This document shows, piece by piece, positions 1-8,023 of a stretch of DNA of 64,000 nt. A program made the position numbers and the translations under genes. Position 1 is the stretch's first letter, and every line of letters begins with the position of its first letter. The notes beneath the pieces are model-generated. The model saw only the letters and a program-made list of their open reading frames with translations. It was not told the origin of the DNA and ran no database searches. Source of the stretch: CAJXVY01 sp965660355 (lineage in GTDB: Bacteria; Actinomycetota; Actinomycetes; Actinomycetales; Microbacteriaceae); NCBI GenBank assembly GCA_965660355.1, contig CBFHZN010000005.1, positions 1 through 64,000 on the forward strand, written 5' to 3'.

Positions 1-461
1 GACAGGTTGTCACCGATGCGGTTGAGCGAAACCAAACGCTTGCTGAGCAGCAGGGAATCAAGGTAGTGGCTGACACCAACGAAAGCATTCACGTCAAAGG
101 TGATTACGACATGCTCACCGCAGCTTTGAGAAATCTGATTGAAAACGCCATTATCTATTCAGATAACGGCGCGCAGGTGGGTGTTGGCATCAAGCGTGCT
201 GGGGATTTAGCGGAAATAAGCGTTGCCGATAGTGGCAGGGGGATATCCGAGGATGAGCAAGAGCGGATATTTGAGAGGTTTTATCGAGTGGATCCATCTA
301 GGTCTCGTGAGACCGGGGGCACCGGATTGGGGTTGAGCATCGTCAAACACGCTGCTCAAAACCATAACGGTGAGGTGAAGCTATTCAGCCGTTTGGGTGT
401 TGGGTCAACTTTCACTCTGCGGATTCCAACAATCGATAAACAGATCGGAGCAGACGCATGA
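1..461 (+). CDS. senX3: Sensor histidine kinase, C-terminal part (SenX3-like), 5' end outside window
   Basis: This is the catalytic end of a membrane histidine kinase; the open frame runs to the window edge, so the sensor and His-box parts are missing. Visible ATPase motifs are the N box (NLIENAIIYSDNG), the G1 box (DSGRGISEDE), the F box (IFERFYRVD) and the G2 box (GGTGLGLSIVKH). Its stop overlaps the start of the downstream response regulator by 4 bp, so the two are translationally coupled. In actinobacteria a kinase placed directly before regX3 is SenX3, which responds to phosphate. The name rests on the pairing and on the carD-ispDF neighbourhood, because the sensor domain cannot be seen. 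Confidence 0.8.
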   Translation, partial: QVVTDAVERNQTLAEQQGIKVVADTNESIHVKGDYDMLTAALRNLIENAIIYSDNGAQVGVGIKRAGDLAEISVADSGRGISEDEQERIFERFYRVDPSRSRETGGTGLGLSIVKHAAQNHNGEVKLFSRLGVGSTFTLRIPTIDKQIGADA

Positions 462-1138
462 CCAAGATTCTGGTTGTGGAGGATGAGGCGAACCTACGTG
501 AGCCTTTGGTCTACCTACTGCAAAAAGAGGGGTATGACGTGGTGGAGGCAGAGGATGGCAACACCGCACTTTCCGTGTTTGATGAGCATGGAGCAGACAT
601 GATCCTTTTGGATCTGATGCTTCCAGGCCTCAGTGGTAATGAGGTTTGCCGCGAGGTCAGAAACACATCAAATGTTCCAATCATCATGCTCACCGCCAAA
701 GACACCGAGATTGACAAGGTTGTTGGGCTTGAAATCGGCGCAGATGACTATGTCACTAAGCCCTACTCAACCAGGGAACTGTTGGCGAGGATGAAAGCGG
801 TTTTGAGACGCAAAGCTGACCCAATCGAACAGCAGGAGGGAATTCTAAAGGCAGGTTCGGTGGAGATGGATGTTGAGCAGCACATAGTCAGCGTGCACGG
901 CGAGAAAGTTCAAATGCCACTCAAGGAATTTGAACTATTGGAGCTATTAATGGAAAACGTGAACAGGGTTTTGACCAGAGGTCAAATCATCGACCGCGTT
1001 TGGGGGAGCAATTACTACGGTGACACAAAAACACTTGATGTGCACGTGAAAAGAATTCGCTCAAAAATCGAAGATGACCCCGCAAGGCCAAGGCATCTGC
1101 TGACAGTCAGAGGTCTTGGGTATAAATTCGAGGCTTAG
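458..1138 (+). CDS. regX3: OmpR-family response regulator, RegX3-like
   Basis: This 226-residue two-domain regulator has an N-terminal receiver with acidic residues in VVEDEAN, the phospho-acceptor Asp in ILLDLMLPG, a Thr in MLTAKD and the conserved Lys in YVTKPYS. A winged-helix DNA-binding domain follows (about 130-226, ending in DVHVKRIRSKIEDD and TVRGLGYKFEA). It is coupled to the kinase gene upstream and is expected to receive its phosphate. RegX3 controls phosphate-starvation genes in related bacteria; that role is inferred from family and synteny. The 3' end overlaps the stop of the convergent lipoprotein gene by 4 bp. Confidence 0.87.
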   Translation: MTKILVVEDEANLREPLVYLLQKEGYDVVEAEDGNTALSVFDEHGADMILLDLMLPGLSGNEVCREVRNTSNVPIIMLTAKDTEIDKVVGLEIGADDYVTKPYSTRELLARMKAVLRRKADPIEQQEGILKAGSVEMDVEQHIVSVHGEKVQMPLKEFELLELLMENVNRVLTRGQIIDRVWGSNYYGDTKTLDVHVKRIRSKIEDDPARPRHLLTVRGLGYKFEA

Positions 1139-1608
1139 TTCAAAAGGTCAATCATCTGCTGATACTCCTCAAGAGATCCATCCATGACTGGCACCAAAAG
1201 TTCTCTTGGGGTGTCTTGTTCTACTTGGATAAAAATTGGGTAGAGCTGACCGGCGATGATTTCATCTGGCAGATCAACTCGCTTGGGAGGGTTTCCGTTA
1301 TAACCCATGTCTGTTTTTCCTCCAGCTGGAACCTCAACAAAGGTGTCTGAGCGGTTATCCCCGCTGATTATCTGCACCGTCACATCCAAATCCACATCCC
1401 CGCTGTTTACAAAGCTTCCAATTAGCGCTGCTTCGTTATCAAGCTCAAGCAGCATGAAGTTTCTCGCTTTTAGTTCCTCGATGTCGGTTTGAAAACCATC
1501 CGATGGAGCATAAGGGTCCAAAGAACGCACAGGTTGCATGAACTGGCAACCGGTGGTGATTGTTACAACTAGTGTCGAGACGGCAAGGGCAGACAGAACT
1601 CGGCGCAA
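1135..1608 (-). CDS. Predicted lipoprotein of unknown function
   Basis: This is a 157-residue protein. Its hydrophobic N-terminus ends in a lipobox (TITTGC, Cys at about residue 21), so it is probably exported and lipidated. The mature part contains a beta-rich stretch (AALIGSFVNSGDVDLDVTVQ, VDLPDEIIAGQLYPIFIQVE) that looks like a small extracellular sandwich domain. The TTG start is supported by a strong GGAGGA ribosome site just upstream. Similar small lipoproteins lie between regX3 and carD in related actinobacteria (recollection, not checked). I recognise no catalytic motif and assign no function. Confidence 0.75.
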   Translation of the reverse strand: MRRVLSALAVSTLVVTITTGCQFMQPVRSLDPYAPSDGFQTDIEELKARNFMLLELDNEAALIGSFVNSGDVDLDVTVQIISGDNRSDTFVEVPAGGKTDMGYNGNPPKRVDLPDEIIAGQLYPIFIQVEQDTPRELLVPVMDGSLEEYQQMIDLLN

Positions 1609-1668
1609 AATATCCTCCAGTGAAATTACTGCTACCAGTCTAGCCCAGAAGCGCTTGACCCACTGTGG

Positions 1669-1674
1669 TAGACT
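1669..1674 (+). promoter_or_regulatory. Putative -10 element of carD (TAGACT)
   Basis: TAGACT lies 25 bp before the carD start, predicting a leader of roughly 20 nt that contains GGAG and GAGAG candidate ribosome sites. The same hexamer occurs upstream of tRNA-Thr, csp, serC and ilvA in this window. No convincing -35 element is visible. Confidence 0.4.
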
Positions 1675-1699
1675 GACACTTTGGAGTTGAGAGAATAAT

Positions 1700-2182
1700 A
1701 TGCGTTTTGAAGTAGGCGAGACAGTAGTTTATCCCCACCACGGCGCGGCGAAAATCACCAAGATTGCCAAGAAAACCGTGCGCGGCGAAACCAAAGAGTA
1801 TTTGACCCTGATGGTCACCCAGTCAGAACTTGAGATTCAGGTGCCAAAAGAAAACGTTGAGAAGGTTGGCGTCAGAGACGTCATCGACAAAAAAGGTGTC
1901 AAAGAGGTCTTCGATGTTTTGCAGGCAGAGTTTGTTGAAGAGCCAACCAACTGGTCAAGAAGGTATAAGGCAAACTTGGAAAAATTGGCTAGCGGAGATG
2001 TGGTGAAGGTCAGCGAGGTTGTTAGAGACCTTTGGCGAAGAGACCAGGATCGCGGGCTCTCTGCAGGTGAGAAAAGAATGCTTGCAAAGGCAAGACAGAT
2101 TTTGATTTCTGAGTTGGCACTTGCTCGCAAAACCGATGAGGAAAAGGCTGGCGCGGAGCTAGACAAAGTCCTCGCGGGCTAA
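1700..2182 (+). CDS. carD: CarD-family RNA polymerase-binding transcription factor
   Basis: At 160 residues this has the usual CarD length. The N-terminal RNAP-interaction domain starts FEVGETVVYPHHGAAKI, the typical CarD/TRCF Tudor-like opening. The C-terminal helical DNA-binding domain includes WSRRYKANLEKLASGD and the basic segment VVRDLWRRDQDRGLSAGEKR with the conserved Trp. CarD binds the RNAP beta lobe and stabilises open promoter complexes, and is essential in mycobacteria. Only 2 bp separate its stop from ispDF, so both are probably on one transcript. Confidence 0.92.
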   Translation: MRFEVGETVVYPHHGAAKITKIAKKTVRGETKEYLTLMVTQSELEIQVPKENVEKVGVRDVIDKKGVKEVFDVLQAEFVEEPTNWSRRYKANLEKLASGDVVKVSEVVRDLWRRDQDRGLSAGEKRMLAKARQILISELALARKTDEEKAGAELDKVLAG

Positions 2183-2184
2183 TT

Positions 2185-3261
2185 ATGAGCCTCGCAATTA
2201 TCGTCGTGGCTGCTGGTCGCGGCGAGAGACTAGGCAGGGGAATCCCCAAGGCCTTGGTTCAAATTGATGGAAAAACAATTTTGGAACATTGCCTGGACAA
2301 TCTTCCAGAGACTGAGCTTGTGGTTGTTGCCCCGGAGGGTTATCTCGATCAGTTTCTAAAACTCATCCCTGAATCCGCAAAGTTGGTTGCTGGCGGAAAC
2401 ACCAGACAACAAAGTGCATTGAATGGAATTCAGGCAACAAACGCAGACAGAGTTTTGATTCACGATGCTGCAAGGTGTTTCACCCCAATAGATGTTTTTG
2501 AGAGAGTGACCGAGGCTTTAGAGGCTTTTGATGCTGTTATCCCAGCAGTCGCAGTCACCGACACCATCAAACAAATCGATGGGCAACTAATAACCGCCAC
2601 AGTAAATCGCGATCAATTGGTGGCAGCGCAAACACCACAGGGGTTTGACAGGAAGAAACTGCTTGCAAGTTTCAGTGATGTTGAGGTGACCGACGAGGCC
2701 ATGCTGATGGAAAAAGCGGGACATGCGGTTGGCTTTGTCGCAGGGGATATTCGCTCCAAAAAGATAACCACCGAGGATGATCTGACCAATGATGTTTTTG
2801 TTGGAACGGGGGTGGACAGTCATAAGTTTTCAGATGCTGGAGAGCTAATGCTTGGAACCATGGCGATTGCTGGCTATCCAAAACTTGAGGGTCACAGCGA
2901 CGGTGATGCTTTATCGCATGCGATTGTTGATGCCATGCTGGCTGCTGCAAGGCTTGGTGACATTGGAAGCGTTTATGGAATCGACGAACCACAATTTGCG
3001 GGGGCAAGTGGTGAGTTGTTTATCAATGAAACAATGAAGTTATTAGAAAAAGCTGGTTTCACAGTCGTAAACGTCTCTTGCCAGCTGGTTGCGGATAAAC
3101 CAAAGATTTCACCGATTAGAAAAGATTTGCAGGCGAAGCTAACGGAGCTAATTGGAGCACCGGTGAGTATTTTGGCAACCACCACCGATGGCTTGGGTTT
3201 TTTGAAAGATGCCAGTGGCGTGGGGGCGGTTGCAACCGCCTCATTGAAAAAAGCTAGATAG
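2185..3261 (+). CDS. ispDF: Bifunctional IspD-IspF enzyme of the MEP isoprenoid pathway
   Basis: This 358-residue fusion carries two MEP-pathway enzymes. Residues 1 to about 205 are IspD, which makes CDP-methylerythritol from MEP and CTP; its nucleotide loop is VVAAGRGERLGRGIPKAL. Residues from about 206 are IspF, which makes the cyclodiphosphate, with metal ligands Asp211 and His213 (VDSHKF) and His245, and catalytic His237 in GHSDGDALSH. The intermediate step (IspE) is encoded separately at 38937. Both active sites look intact. A fused ispDF is known in several bacterial groups, while many actinobacteria keep two adjacent genes. It follows carD by 2 bp. Confidence 0.93.
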   Translation: MSLAIIVVAAGRGERLGRGIPKALVQIDGKTILEHCLDNLPETELVVVAPEGYLDQFLKLIPESAKLVAGGNTRQQSALNGIQATNADRVLIHDAARCFTPIDVFERVTEALEAFDAVIPAVAVTDTIKQIDGQLITATVNRDQLVAAQTPQGFDRKKLLASFSDVEVTDEAMLMEKAGHAVGFVAGDIRSKKITTEDDLTNDVFVGTGVDSHKFSDAGELMLGTMAIAGYPKLEGHSDGDALSHAIVDAMLAAARLGDIGSVYGIDEPQFAGASGELFINETMKLLEKAGFTVVNVSCQLVADKPKISPIRKDLQAKLTELIGAPVSILATTTDGLGFLKDASGVGAVATASLKKAR

Positions 3262-3270
3262 GCTAGCGGC

Positions 3271-4647
3271 GTGCAGCTATACGACTCTAAAGCCCATGAG
3301 CTGATGGATTTAAAGCCTATAAATGACGGCCATGTGTCTATTTATGTTTGCGGTCCAACGGTTCAGTCTGAGCCACACATAGGGCATTTGCGAAGTGCGC
3401 TGGTTTATGACCTGCTATCCCGGTGGCTAGCACACAAGGGTTTGAAAGTTACCTTGATTCGAAACATCACAGACATCGATGACAAGGTCTTGGAAAAACA
3501 CACCGATGAGCTCAGTTGGTGGGAGTTGGCCTATAAAAACGAATTGGAATTTCAGCGTCAATTTGACGCCCTGGGGATTCAAAGACCAAGCAATGAGCCA
3601 AGGGCCACCGGTCACATACCAGAGATACTAAAAATGATCTCAAAGCTGGTTGATGCAGGTTTCGCATACAGGGCAAATAACGGCGATGTTTATTTTGACA
3701 GTGTTTCCTGGGGTGATTACGGGGAGCTTACAAACCAGAAGCTTGATGACATGGAGGGTGAGGGGGCTGGAGAATTTAAAAAATCAGCCACCGATTTCAC
3801 CCTCTGGAAAGCCAGCAAAGACACCGAGCCTGAATCCGCTAGCTGGGAGAGCGAATTTGGCCAAGGAAGACCCGGTTGGCATATTGAATGCTCGGCGATG
3901 GCTGAGAAGTATTTGGGTAAAAATTTCGATATCCACGGTGGGGGATTGGATCTGAGATTCCCACACCACGAAAACGAGTTGGCCCAATCCAGAGCTGCGG
4001 GCAGCGAGTTTGCAAATCTCTGGATGCACAACGGCTTAGTAACCGTTGAGGGTTCAAAGATGAGTAAATCTTTAGGTAACAGTGTTTTCGGAGCGGAGTT
4101 ATTAGATTCCCACTCACCGATGGTGCTTCGCTATTACCTACTCAGTGCTCACTACCGTTCGGTTTTGGATTATCAATCTAGTTCTCTGGATGAGGCGGAG
4201 AGTGCACTGGAGCGGATTGAGGGTTTTGTTGAAAGAGCAACAAGAAAATTAGATGACAGCCAATACACCATTGAGCATTTGATTCCAGAAGCATTTGATG
4301 TTGCGATGGAGGATGATCTGAACCTGCCAGCAGCACTTGCTATCTTGCATGAAAAGGTTCGTGAGGGTAACCAAGCTTTGGATGAGCAAAGACTTCGCGA
4401 TGCTGCAGGATCGCTGGGTGAGGTTTTAGCAATGCTAGAAATACTAGGAATCGAATTCGAGACAGAAAGCACCGGTGCGGAGATGGTTGCCCTGGGAAGT
4501 CTCATTGAGGAGCAGATTCGATTGCGTTCAGATGCTAGGGAAAATAAAGATTTTGATTTAGCGGATCAAATTAGAGACAAACTTTCAGAAATCGGCGTGA
4601 TTCTAAGTGACGATGCTGATGGAACAACATGGAGCATTGATGCCTAA
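3271..4647 (+). CDS. cysS: Cysteine--tRNA ligase
   Basis: This is a class I aminoacyl-tRNA synthetase of 458 residues. It shows the zinc-binding Cys27 (YVCGPTVQ), the HIGH motif at 36-39 (PHIGH), WHIECSAM and HGGGLDLRFPHHENE (further zinc/substrate residues) and KMSKS at about 263-267. The length matches bacterial CysRS, and the Asn/Thr extension of MshC-like paralogues is not obvious. The GTG start has no Shine-Dalgarno; TAGGCT ends 6 nt before it, pointing to a leaderless transcript separate from ispDF. Confidence 0.95.
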   Translation: MQLYDSKAHELMDLKPINDGHVSIYVCGPTVQSEPHIGHLRSALVYDLLSRWLAHKGLKVTLIRNITDIDDKVLEKHTDELSWWELAYKNELEFQRQFDALGIQRPSNEPRATGHIPEILKMISKLVDAGFAYRANNGDVYFDSVSWGDYGELTNQKLDDMEGEGAGEFKKSATDFTLWKASKDTEPESASWESEFGQGRPGWHIECSAMAEKYLGKNFDIHGGGLDLRFPHHENELAQSRAAGSEFANLWMHNGLVTVEGSKMSKSLGNSVFGAELLDSHSPMVLRYYLLSAHYRSVLDYQSSSLDEAESALERIEGFVERATRKLDDSQYTIEHLIPEAFDVAMEDDLNLPAALAILHEKVREGNQALDEQRLRDAAGSLGEVLAMLEILGIEFETESTGAEMVALGSLIEEQIRLRSDARENKDFDLADQIRDKLSEIGVILSDDADGTTWSIDA

Positions 4648-5515
4648 GAAAAAACCAACTGTCGGAACAGGCGGACACGGAAGAAAACGCCTATCTGGAA
4701 AAGGTCCAACTCCAAAAGCTCAGGATAGACCCAACCACAAAGCTTATAAAGCCAAGCAGAGGCCATCTCAGGGTCAGAAGAGGTCATCATCAACAAATGA
4801 CATCGTGAGCGGTAAAAACAGTGTTTTAGAGTCTCTCAGGGCAAAGATTCCGGCAAAGTCACTGGTCATAGCCAACCAGCTGGAGATGGATGATCGCATG
4901 AAAGAAATCATCTCCATTGCCAATGCTCGCTCTTTGCCAATTACAGAGCTCACAAAACCCGAGCTATCAAGACTTGCAGGAGTGGACAGCGTGCATCAGG
5001 GGGTTGTGTTACAAGTTCCCCCCTACAACTATTCAAACCCGCATGACCTCTTGGTTGGCAAGCGGCCCTTGGTGATTGCCTGTGATGGAATCACTGATCC
5101 CAGAAACCTGGGAGCAATCATTCGTTCGGCCTCAGCGTTTGGAGCAAGTGGTATTTTGATTCCCTCCAGAAGAAGCGTTGGCATGACACCTGCCGCTTGG
5201 AAAACATCAGCGGGAGCCGCTGCCAGAATCCCAGTTGCAATGGCGCCAAATCTGAATGCTTCGTTGAAGGAATACCAAAAGCAGGGATTATTTGTAATTG
5301 GCTTGGATGGTGATGGCGAGATAAGCCTTCCTGATTTGGAACTTGCCGATCAGCCATTGGTTGTTGTTGTGGGGGCTGAGGGTAAAGGCATCAGTCAATT
5401 GGTGAGAAAAACCTGCGATCAGGTTGTTAGCATTCCAATAAGTTCAAGTGTTGAATCTCTGAATGCATCGGTTGCTGCATCGCTAGCGTTATATGAGATA
5501 GCTAAAAAGCGCTAA
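4640..5515 (+). CDS. rlmB: TrmH-family 23S rRNA 2'-O-methyltransferase (RlmB-like)
   Basis: This SPOUT-class methylase of 291 residues begins with a basic, low-complexity arm (MPKKKPTVGTGGHGRKRL), typical of actinobacterial RlmB. A substrate-binding domain follows (about 60-135), then the knotted catalytic domain: CDGITDPRNLGAIIRSA (motif 1, Asn and Arg), VVGAEGKGIS (motif 2) and IPISSSVESLNASVAASLAL (motif 3). The ATG at 4640 overlaps the cysS stop and has GGAG upstream; an in-frame ATG at 4607 would only add a stretch lying inside cysS. Its likely target is G2251 of 23S rRNA, inferred from the family. Confidence 0.87.
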   Translation: MPKKKPTVGTGGHGRKRLSGKGPTPKAQDRPNHKAYKAKQRPSQGQKRSSSTNDIVSGKNSVLESLRAKIPAKSLVIANQLEMDDRMKEIISIANARSLPITELTKPELSRLAGVDSVHQGVVLQVPPYNYSNPHDLLVGKRPLVIACDGITDPRNLGAIIRSASAFGASGILIPSRRSVGMTPAAWKTSAGAAARIPVAMAPNLNASLKEYQKQGLFVIGLDGDGEISLPDLELADQPLVVVVGAEGKGISQLVRKTCDQVVSIPISSSVESLNASVAASLALYEIAKKR

Positions 5516-6807
5516 ACCAGATCTCTCCAGTCACCTTCTTCCTCATCCACTACATATTCCCCAGAGGGGACCGGATTAGGAAGGGTGATCATCTCTGTTG
5601 TGGTTCCCAAGTATGCAGATTCATCGCGCCTATTGACCAAAATCTCATCGGTGTAGCTCTGCACCGCTTCCAGTAATTCAACATCTCGCTTGAGTTCATT
5701 GGATTTTTGCCACTGGTGTTCCAAAACCTCGTGAAATAACTCGGCATTTTCAATTTTGGTTCTTAGCTCTCGGGGAACTGCGTTCACAACTGGCTCGAAT
5801 TCTTGGCTGAGCCATTTATGCGCCATCATTTCCTCATCTGCATCAGGGTCATTATGTAAAGCAAATTCATCAATCTGGTTTAGTAGCCTCCTGGCTTGGT
5901 TTTCCTCAACATCTAAACCGGTGAGTCTTATAAGCCTTCTTTGATGATGGCCCGCATCCACAACCTTGGGTTGGATTTTTATCTCCGAACCCCCCGGGGC
6001 TCGTTCCATTCGCATCTCTTCAATGTCAAAGCCGAGCTCGTTCAATCTTCTGACACGCTCTTCAATTTTGTAGCGCTCATCACCAGCAAATGCTTGGACC
6101 TCGGTGAGCTCCCTCCAAAGCGAATGATATTTATCAACTATTCGCTGCGAGATTGCAACTGGGTCAACCTCCTGGGCTTTGCCACTTGCAACCAAGTCCA
6201 TTAGCTCCCCAGCAATGTTTACCCTTGCAATTTCTAGATCGTTTTCACGCTGGCCGTTACTAAGCCTCGATTCATATAACTGCCCAGTCTCGGCATCCAC
6301 CAAATATGCAGCGAAGGATCCAGCGTCACGTCTAAATAAAGTGTTTGATAAAGAAACATCACCCCAGAAAAACCCAATCAGGTGAAGCCTCACAAGCAAT
6401 AACGCCAGCGCATCGACCAATCTCTTGGCTGTCTGCTCCTTGATTCCTTGTGACCACATGGCCCTATAGGGGAGTGAATACTTTAAGTGCCTGGTGATCA
6501 ATACAGCCGGTAGCTCCTCGCCATCCTCAGTTTTTCTTCCGGAGACAATCGCAAACGGTTCAACGCAGGGGATTTCAAGTTTTTCTAAGTCTCTGAGCAT
6601 CTCGTATTCACGCTTTGCCAAATCAAATAATGTCTCTTTGATGGCAATCACGTGGTCATCAAGTTTTACAAAGCGCACCGTGTGCCGAGATATGCCTTTT
6701 GGTAGCGCTGCTATTTTTTCCTCTGGCCATTCCTCTAAAGCCAACTGCCACGGCAGATCCAGCAGTGCTGGTTCGGCCGTGGCAGAGAGGAACTTTAGAT
6801 TGGTCAT
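5512..6807 (-). CDS. DUF4032 protein with kinase-like (WaaP/Kdo-kinase type) core
   Basis: At 431 residues this matches the actinobacterial DUF4032 family. The N-terminal half looks like a small protein-kinase fold: VRFVKLDDHVIAIKETL carries a candidate Lys, HLIGFFWGDVSLSNTLF resembles the catalytic loop (Asp...Asn), and AAYLVDAETGQ resembles a metal-binding DxE/DFG region. The C-terminal half is the charged DUF4032 region. The substrate is unknown. Its 3' end overlaps rlmB by 4 bp, and the MsiK-type ATPase gene ends 3 bp upstream on the same strand, so the two may be cotranscribed. Confidence 0.8.
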   Translation of the reverse strand: MTNLKFLSATAEPALLDLPWQLALEEWPEEKIAALPKGISRHTVRFVKLDDHVIAIKETLFDLAKREYEMLRDLEKLEIPCVEPFAIVSGRKTEDGEELPAVLITRHLKYSLPYRAMWSQGIKEQTAKRLVDALALLLVRLHLIGFFWGDVSLSNTLFRRDAGSFAAYLVDAETGQLYESRLSNGQRENDLEIARVNIAGELMDLVASGKAQEVDPVAISQRIVDKYHSLWRELTEVQAFAGDERYKIEERVRRLNELGFDIEEMRMERAPGGSEIKIQPKVVDAGHHQRRLIRLTGLDVEENQARRLLNQIDEFALHNDPDADEEMMAHKWLSQEFEPVVNAVPRELRTKIENAELFHEVLEHQWQKSNELKRDVELLEAVQSYTDEILVNRRDESAYLGTTTEMITLPNPVPSGEYVVDEEEGDWRDLV

Positions 6808-6810
6808 TGA

Positions 6811-7884
6811 CTAGTTAAGTCGTTCACCGCTCTCGGTGTCGAAGATGTGAACCTCTTCGGCAGTCGAGCGCAGGTGAATCTGGTCGCCAGCCATTGGGTG
6901 GTCGTGTGGGTCGGTGCGAATAATTAGGTTCACATCCGCTCCCTCAACCTCTGCACGACCATAGAGATAGCCATCGCTTCCCAACTCTTCGACCAGATCG
7001 ATAGTTGCGGGCAATCCGTGTTCGCTAACCTCAAACTTCTCAGGCCTGATACCAACGGTGACCTTTGGTCCGCTTGATTTTTCAGTGACCTCTTTGCCAA
7101 CTGGCAAAACAACATCACCAAACTGAACGCCACCATCAACAATTGGTAGCTGCATTAGGTTCATTGCGGGAGAACCGATAAAGCCTGCAACGAATACGTT
7201 TGCTGGGCGGTCATAGAGCTCTCTTGGGGATGCAACCTGCTGCAGAAGTCCATCTTTCAAAACTGCTACTCGGTCACCCATGGTCATTGCCTCGACCTGG
7301 TCGTGAGTCACGTACACGGTTGTTACGCCAAGGCGCTTCTGCAATGAGGCAATCTGAGTTCTGGTCTGCACGCGAAGTTTCGCATCCAAGTTGGACAGAG
7401 GCTCGTCCATCAAAAACACCTGCGGCTTACGCACAATGGCTCGACCCATGGCAACACGCTGACGCTGTCCACCAGAGAGAGCCTTTGGTTTGCGGGAGAG
7501 GTAATCCTCAAGGTCCAAAAGCTTTGCTGCCTCTAAAACTCTTTCAGCACGCTCTTCTTTGGCTATGCCTGCAATCTTTAGAGCGAACCCCATGTTCTCG
7601 GCCACGGTCATGTGTGGGTAGAGGGCATAGTTTTGAAACACCATAGCGATGTCACGGTCTTTTGGTGCAACATCGGTGACATCCCTGTCGCCGATATAAA
7701 TCGCACCGTCGTTTACTTCTTCTAATCCAGCAAGCATTCTCAAGCTTGTGGACTTACCGCAACCAGAGGGTCCGACCAAAACTAGAAACTCACCGTCTTT
7801 GATGTCTAGTTCTAGCTGATCTACTGCGGGGGTGGTGCCACCGGGATAAACCCTGGAGGCTTTATCGAATTTGACCGAAGCCAT
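6811..7884 (-). CDS. ugpC: ABC sugar-transporter ATPase, UgpC/MsiK/MalK type
   Basis: This 357-residue ATPase has Walker A GPSGCGKST, Q-loop VFQNYALYPHMTV, signature LSGGQRQRVAMGRAIVR, Walker B FLMDEPLSNLDAKLR and switch His TVYVTHDQ. The C-terminal OB/TOBE regulatory region (about 240-357) is typical of carbohydrate-importer ATPases. No permease or binding-protein genes adjoin it. Orphan ATPases of this kind (MsiK) energise several sugar importers in actinobacteria, so the same role is likely here. The start is ATG at 7884 with GGAGAT upstream; a longer open frame to 8121 is chance extension through the leader. Confidence 0.9.
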   Translation of the reverse strand: MASVKFDKASRVYPGGTTPAVDQLELDIKDGEFLVLVGPSGCGKSTSLRMLAGLEEVNDGAIYIGDRDVTDVAPKDRDIAMVFQNYALYPHMTVAENMGFALKIAGIAKEERAERVLEAAKLLDLEDYLSRKPKALSGGQRQRVAMGRAIVRKPQVFLMDEPLSNLDAKLRVQTRTQIASLQKRLGVTTVYVTHDQVEAMTMGDRVAVLKDGLLQQVASPRELYDRPANVFVAGFIGSPAMNLMQLPIVDGGVQFGDVVLPVGKEVTEKSSGPKVTVGIRPEKFEVSEHGLPATIDLVEELGSDGYLYGRAEVEGADVNLIIRTDPHDHPMAGDQIHLRSTAEEVHIFDTESGERLN

Positions 7885-7898
7885 TTTTATCTCCTTCA

Positions 7899-7954
7899 CC
7901 GGCAGGTACGTGCCGGACGATCCGTTGTGAAAGCACCCAACATCTTTATTGGGT
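7899..7954 (-). promoter_or_regulatory. Structured 5' leader of the MsiK-type ATPase gene (two hairpins)
   Basis: On the minus strand the leader holds two perfect stems before the ribosome site: ACCCAA/TTGGGT with an 8-nt loop (7954-7935) and CCGGCA/TGCCGG with a 6-nt loop (7916-7899). The GGAG ribosome site starts a few bases after the second stem. A cis-regulatory 'msiK RNA' upstream of actinobacterial msiK genes has been described. Position and two-hairpin form fit that idea, but I could not compare the conserved bases. Confidence 0.4.
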
Positions 7955-8023
7955 TTAGAAAGTATCTCATAAGCTTTGTAGACTATTAGGGTTTTCTCAG
8001 TAACTAGAAAGATAATTCCCTTC

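Noticed and set aside
5012..5030. CCCCCC run as part of a 6C RNA
   Set aside because: It is within the rlmB-like coding frame and shows no paired stems of the 6C motif.
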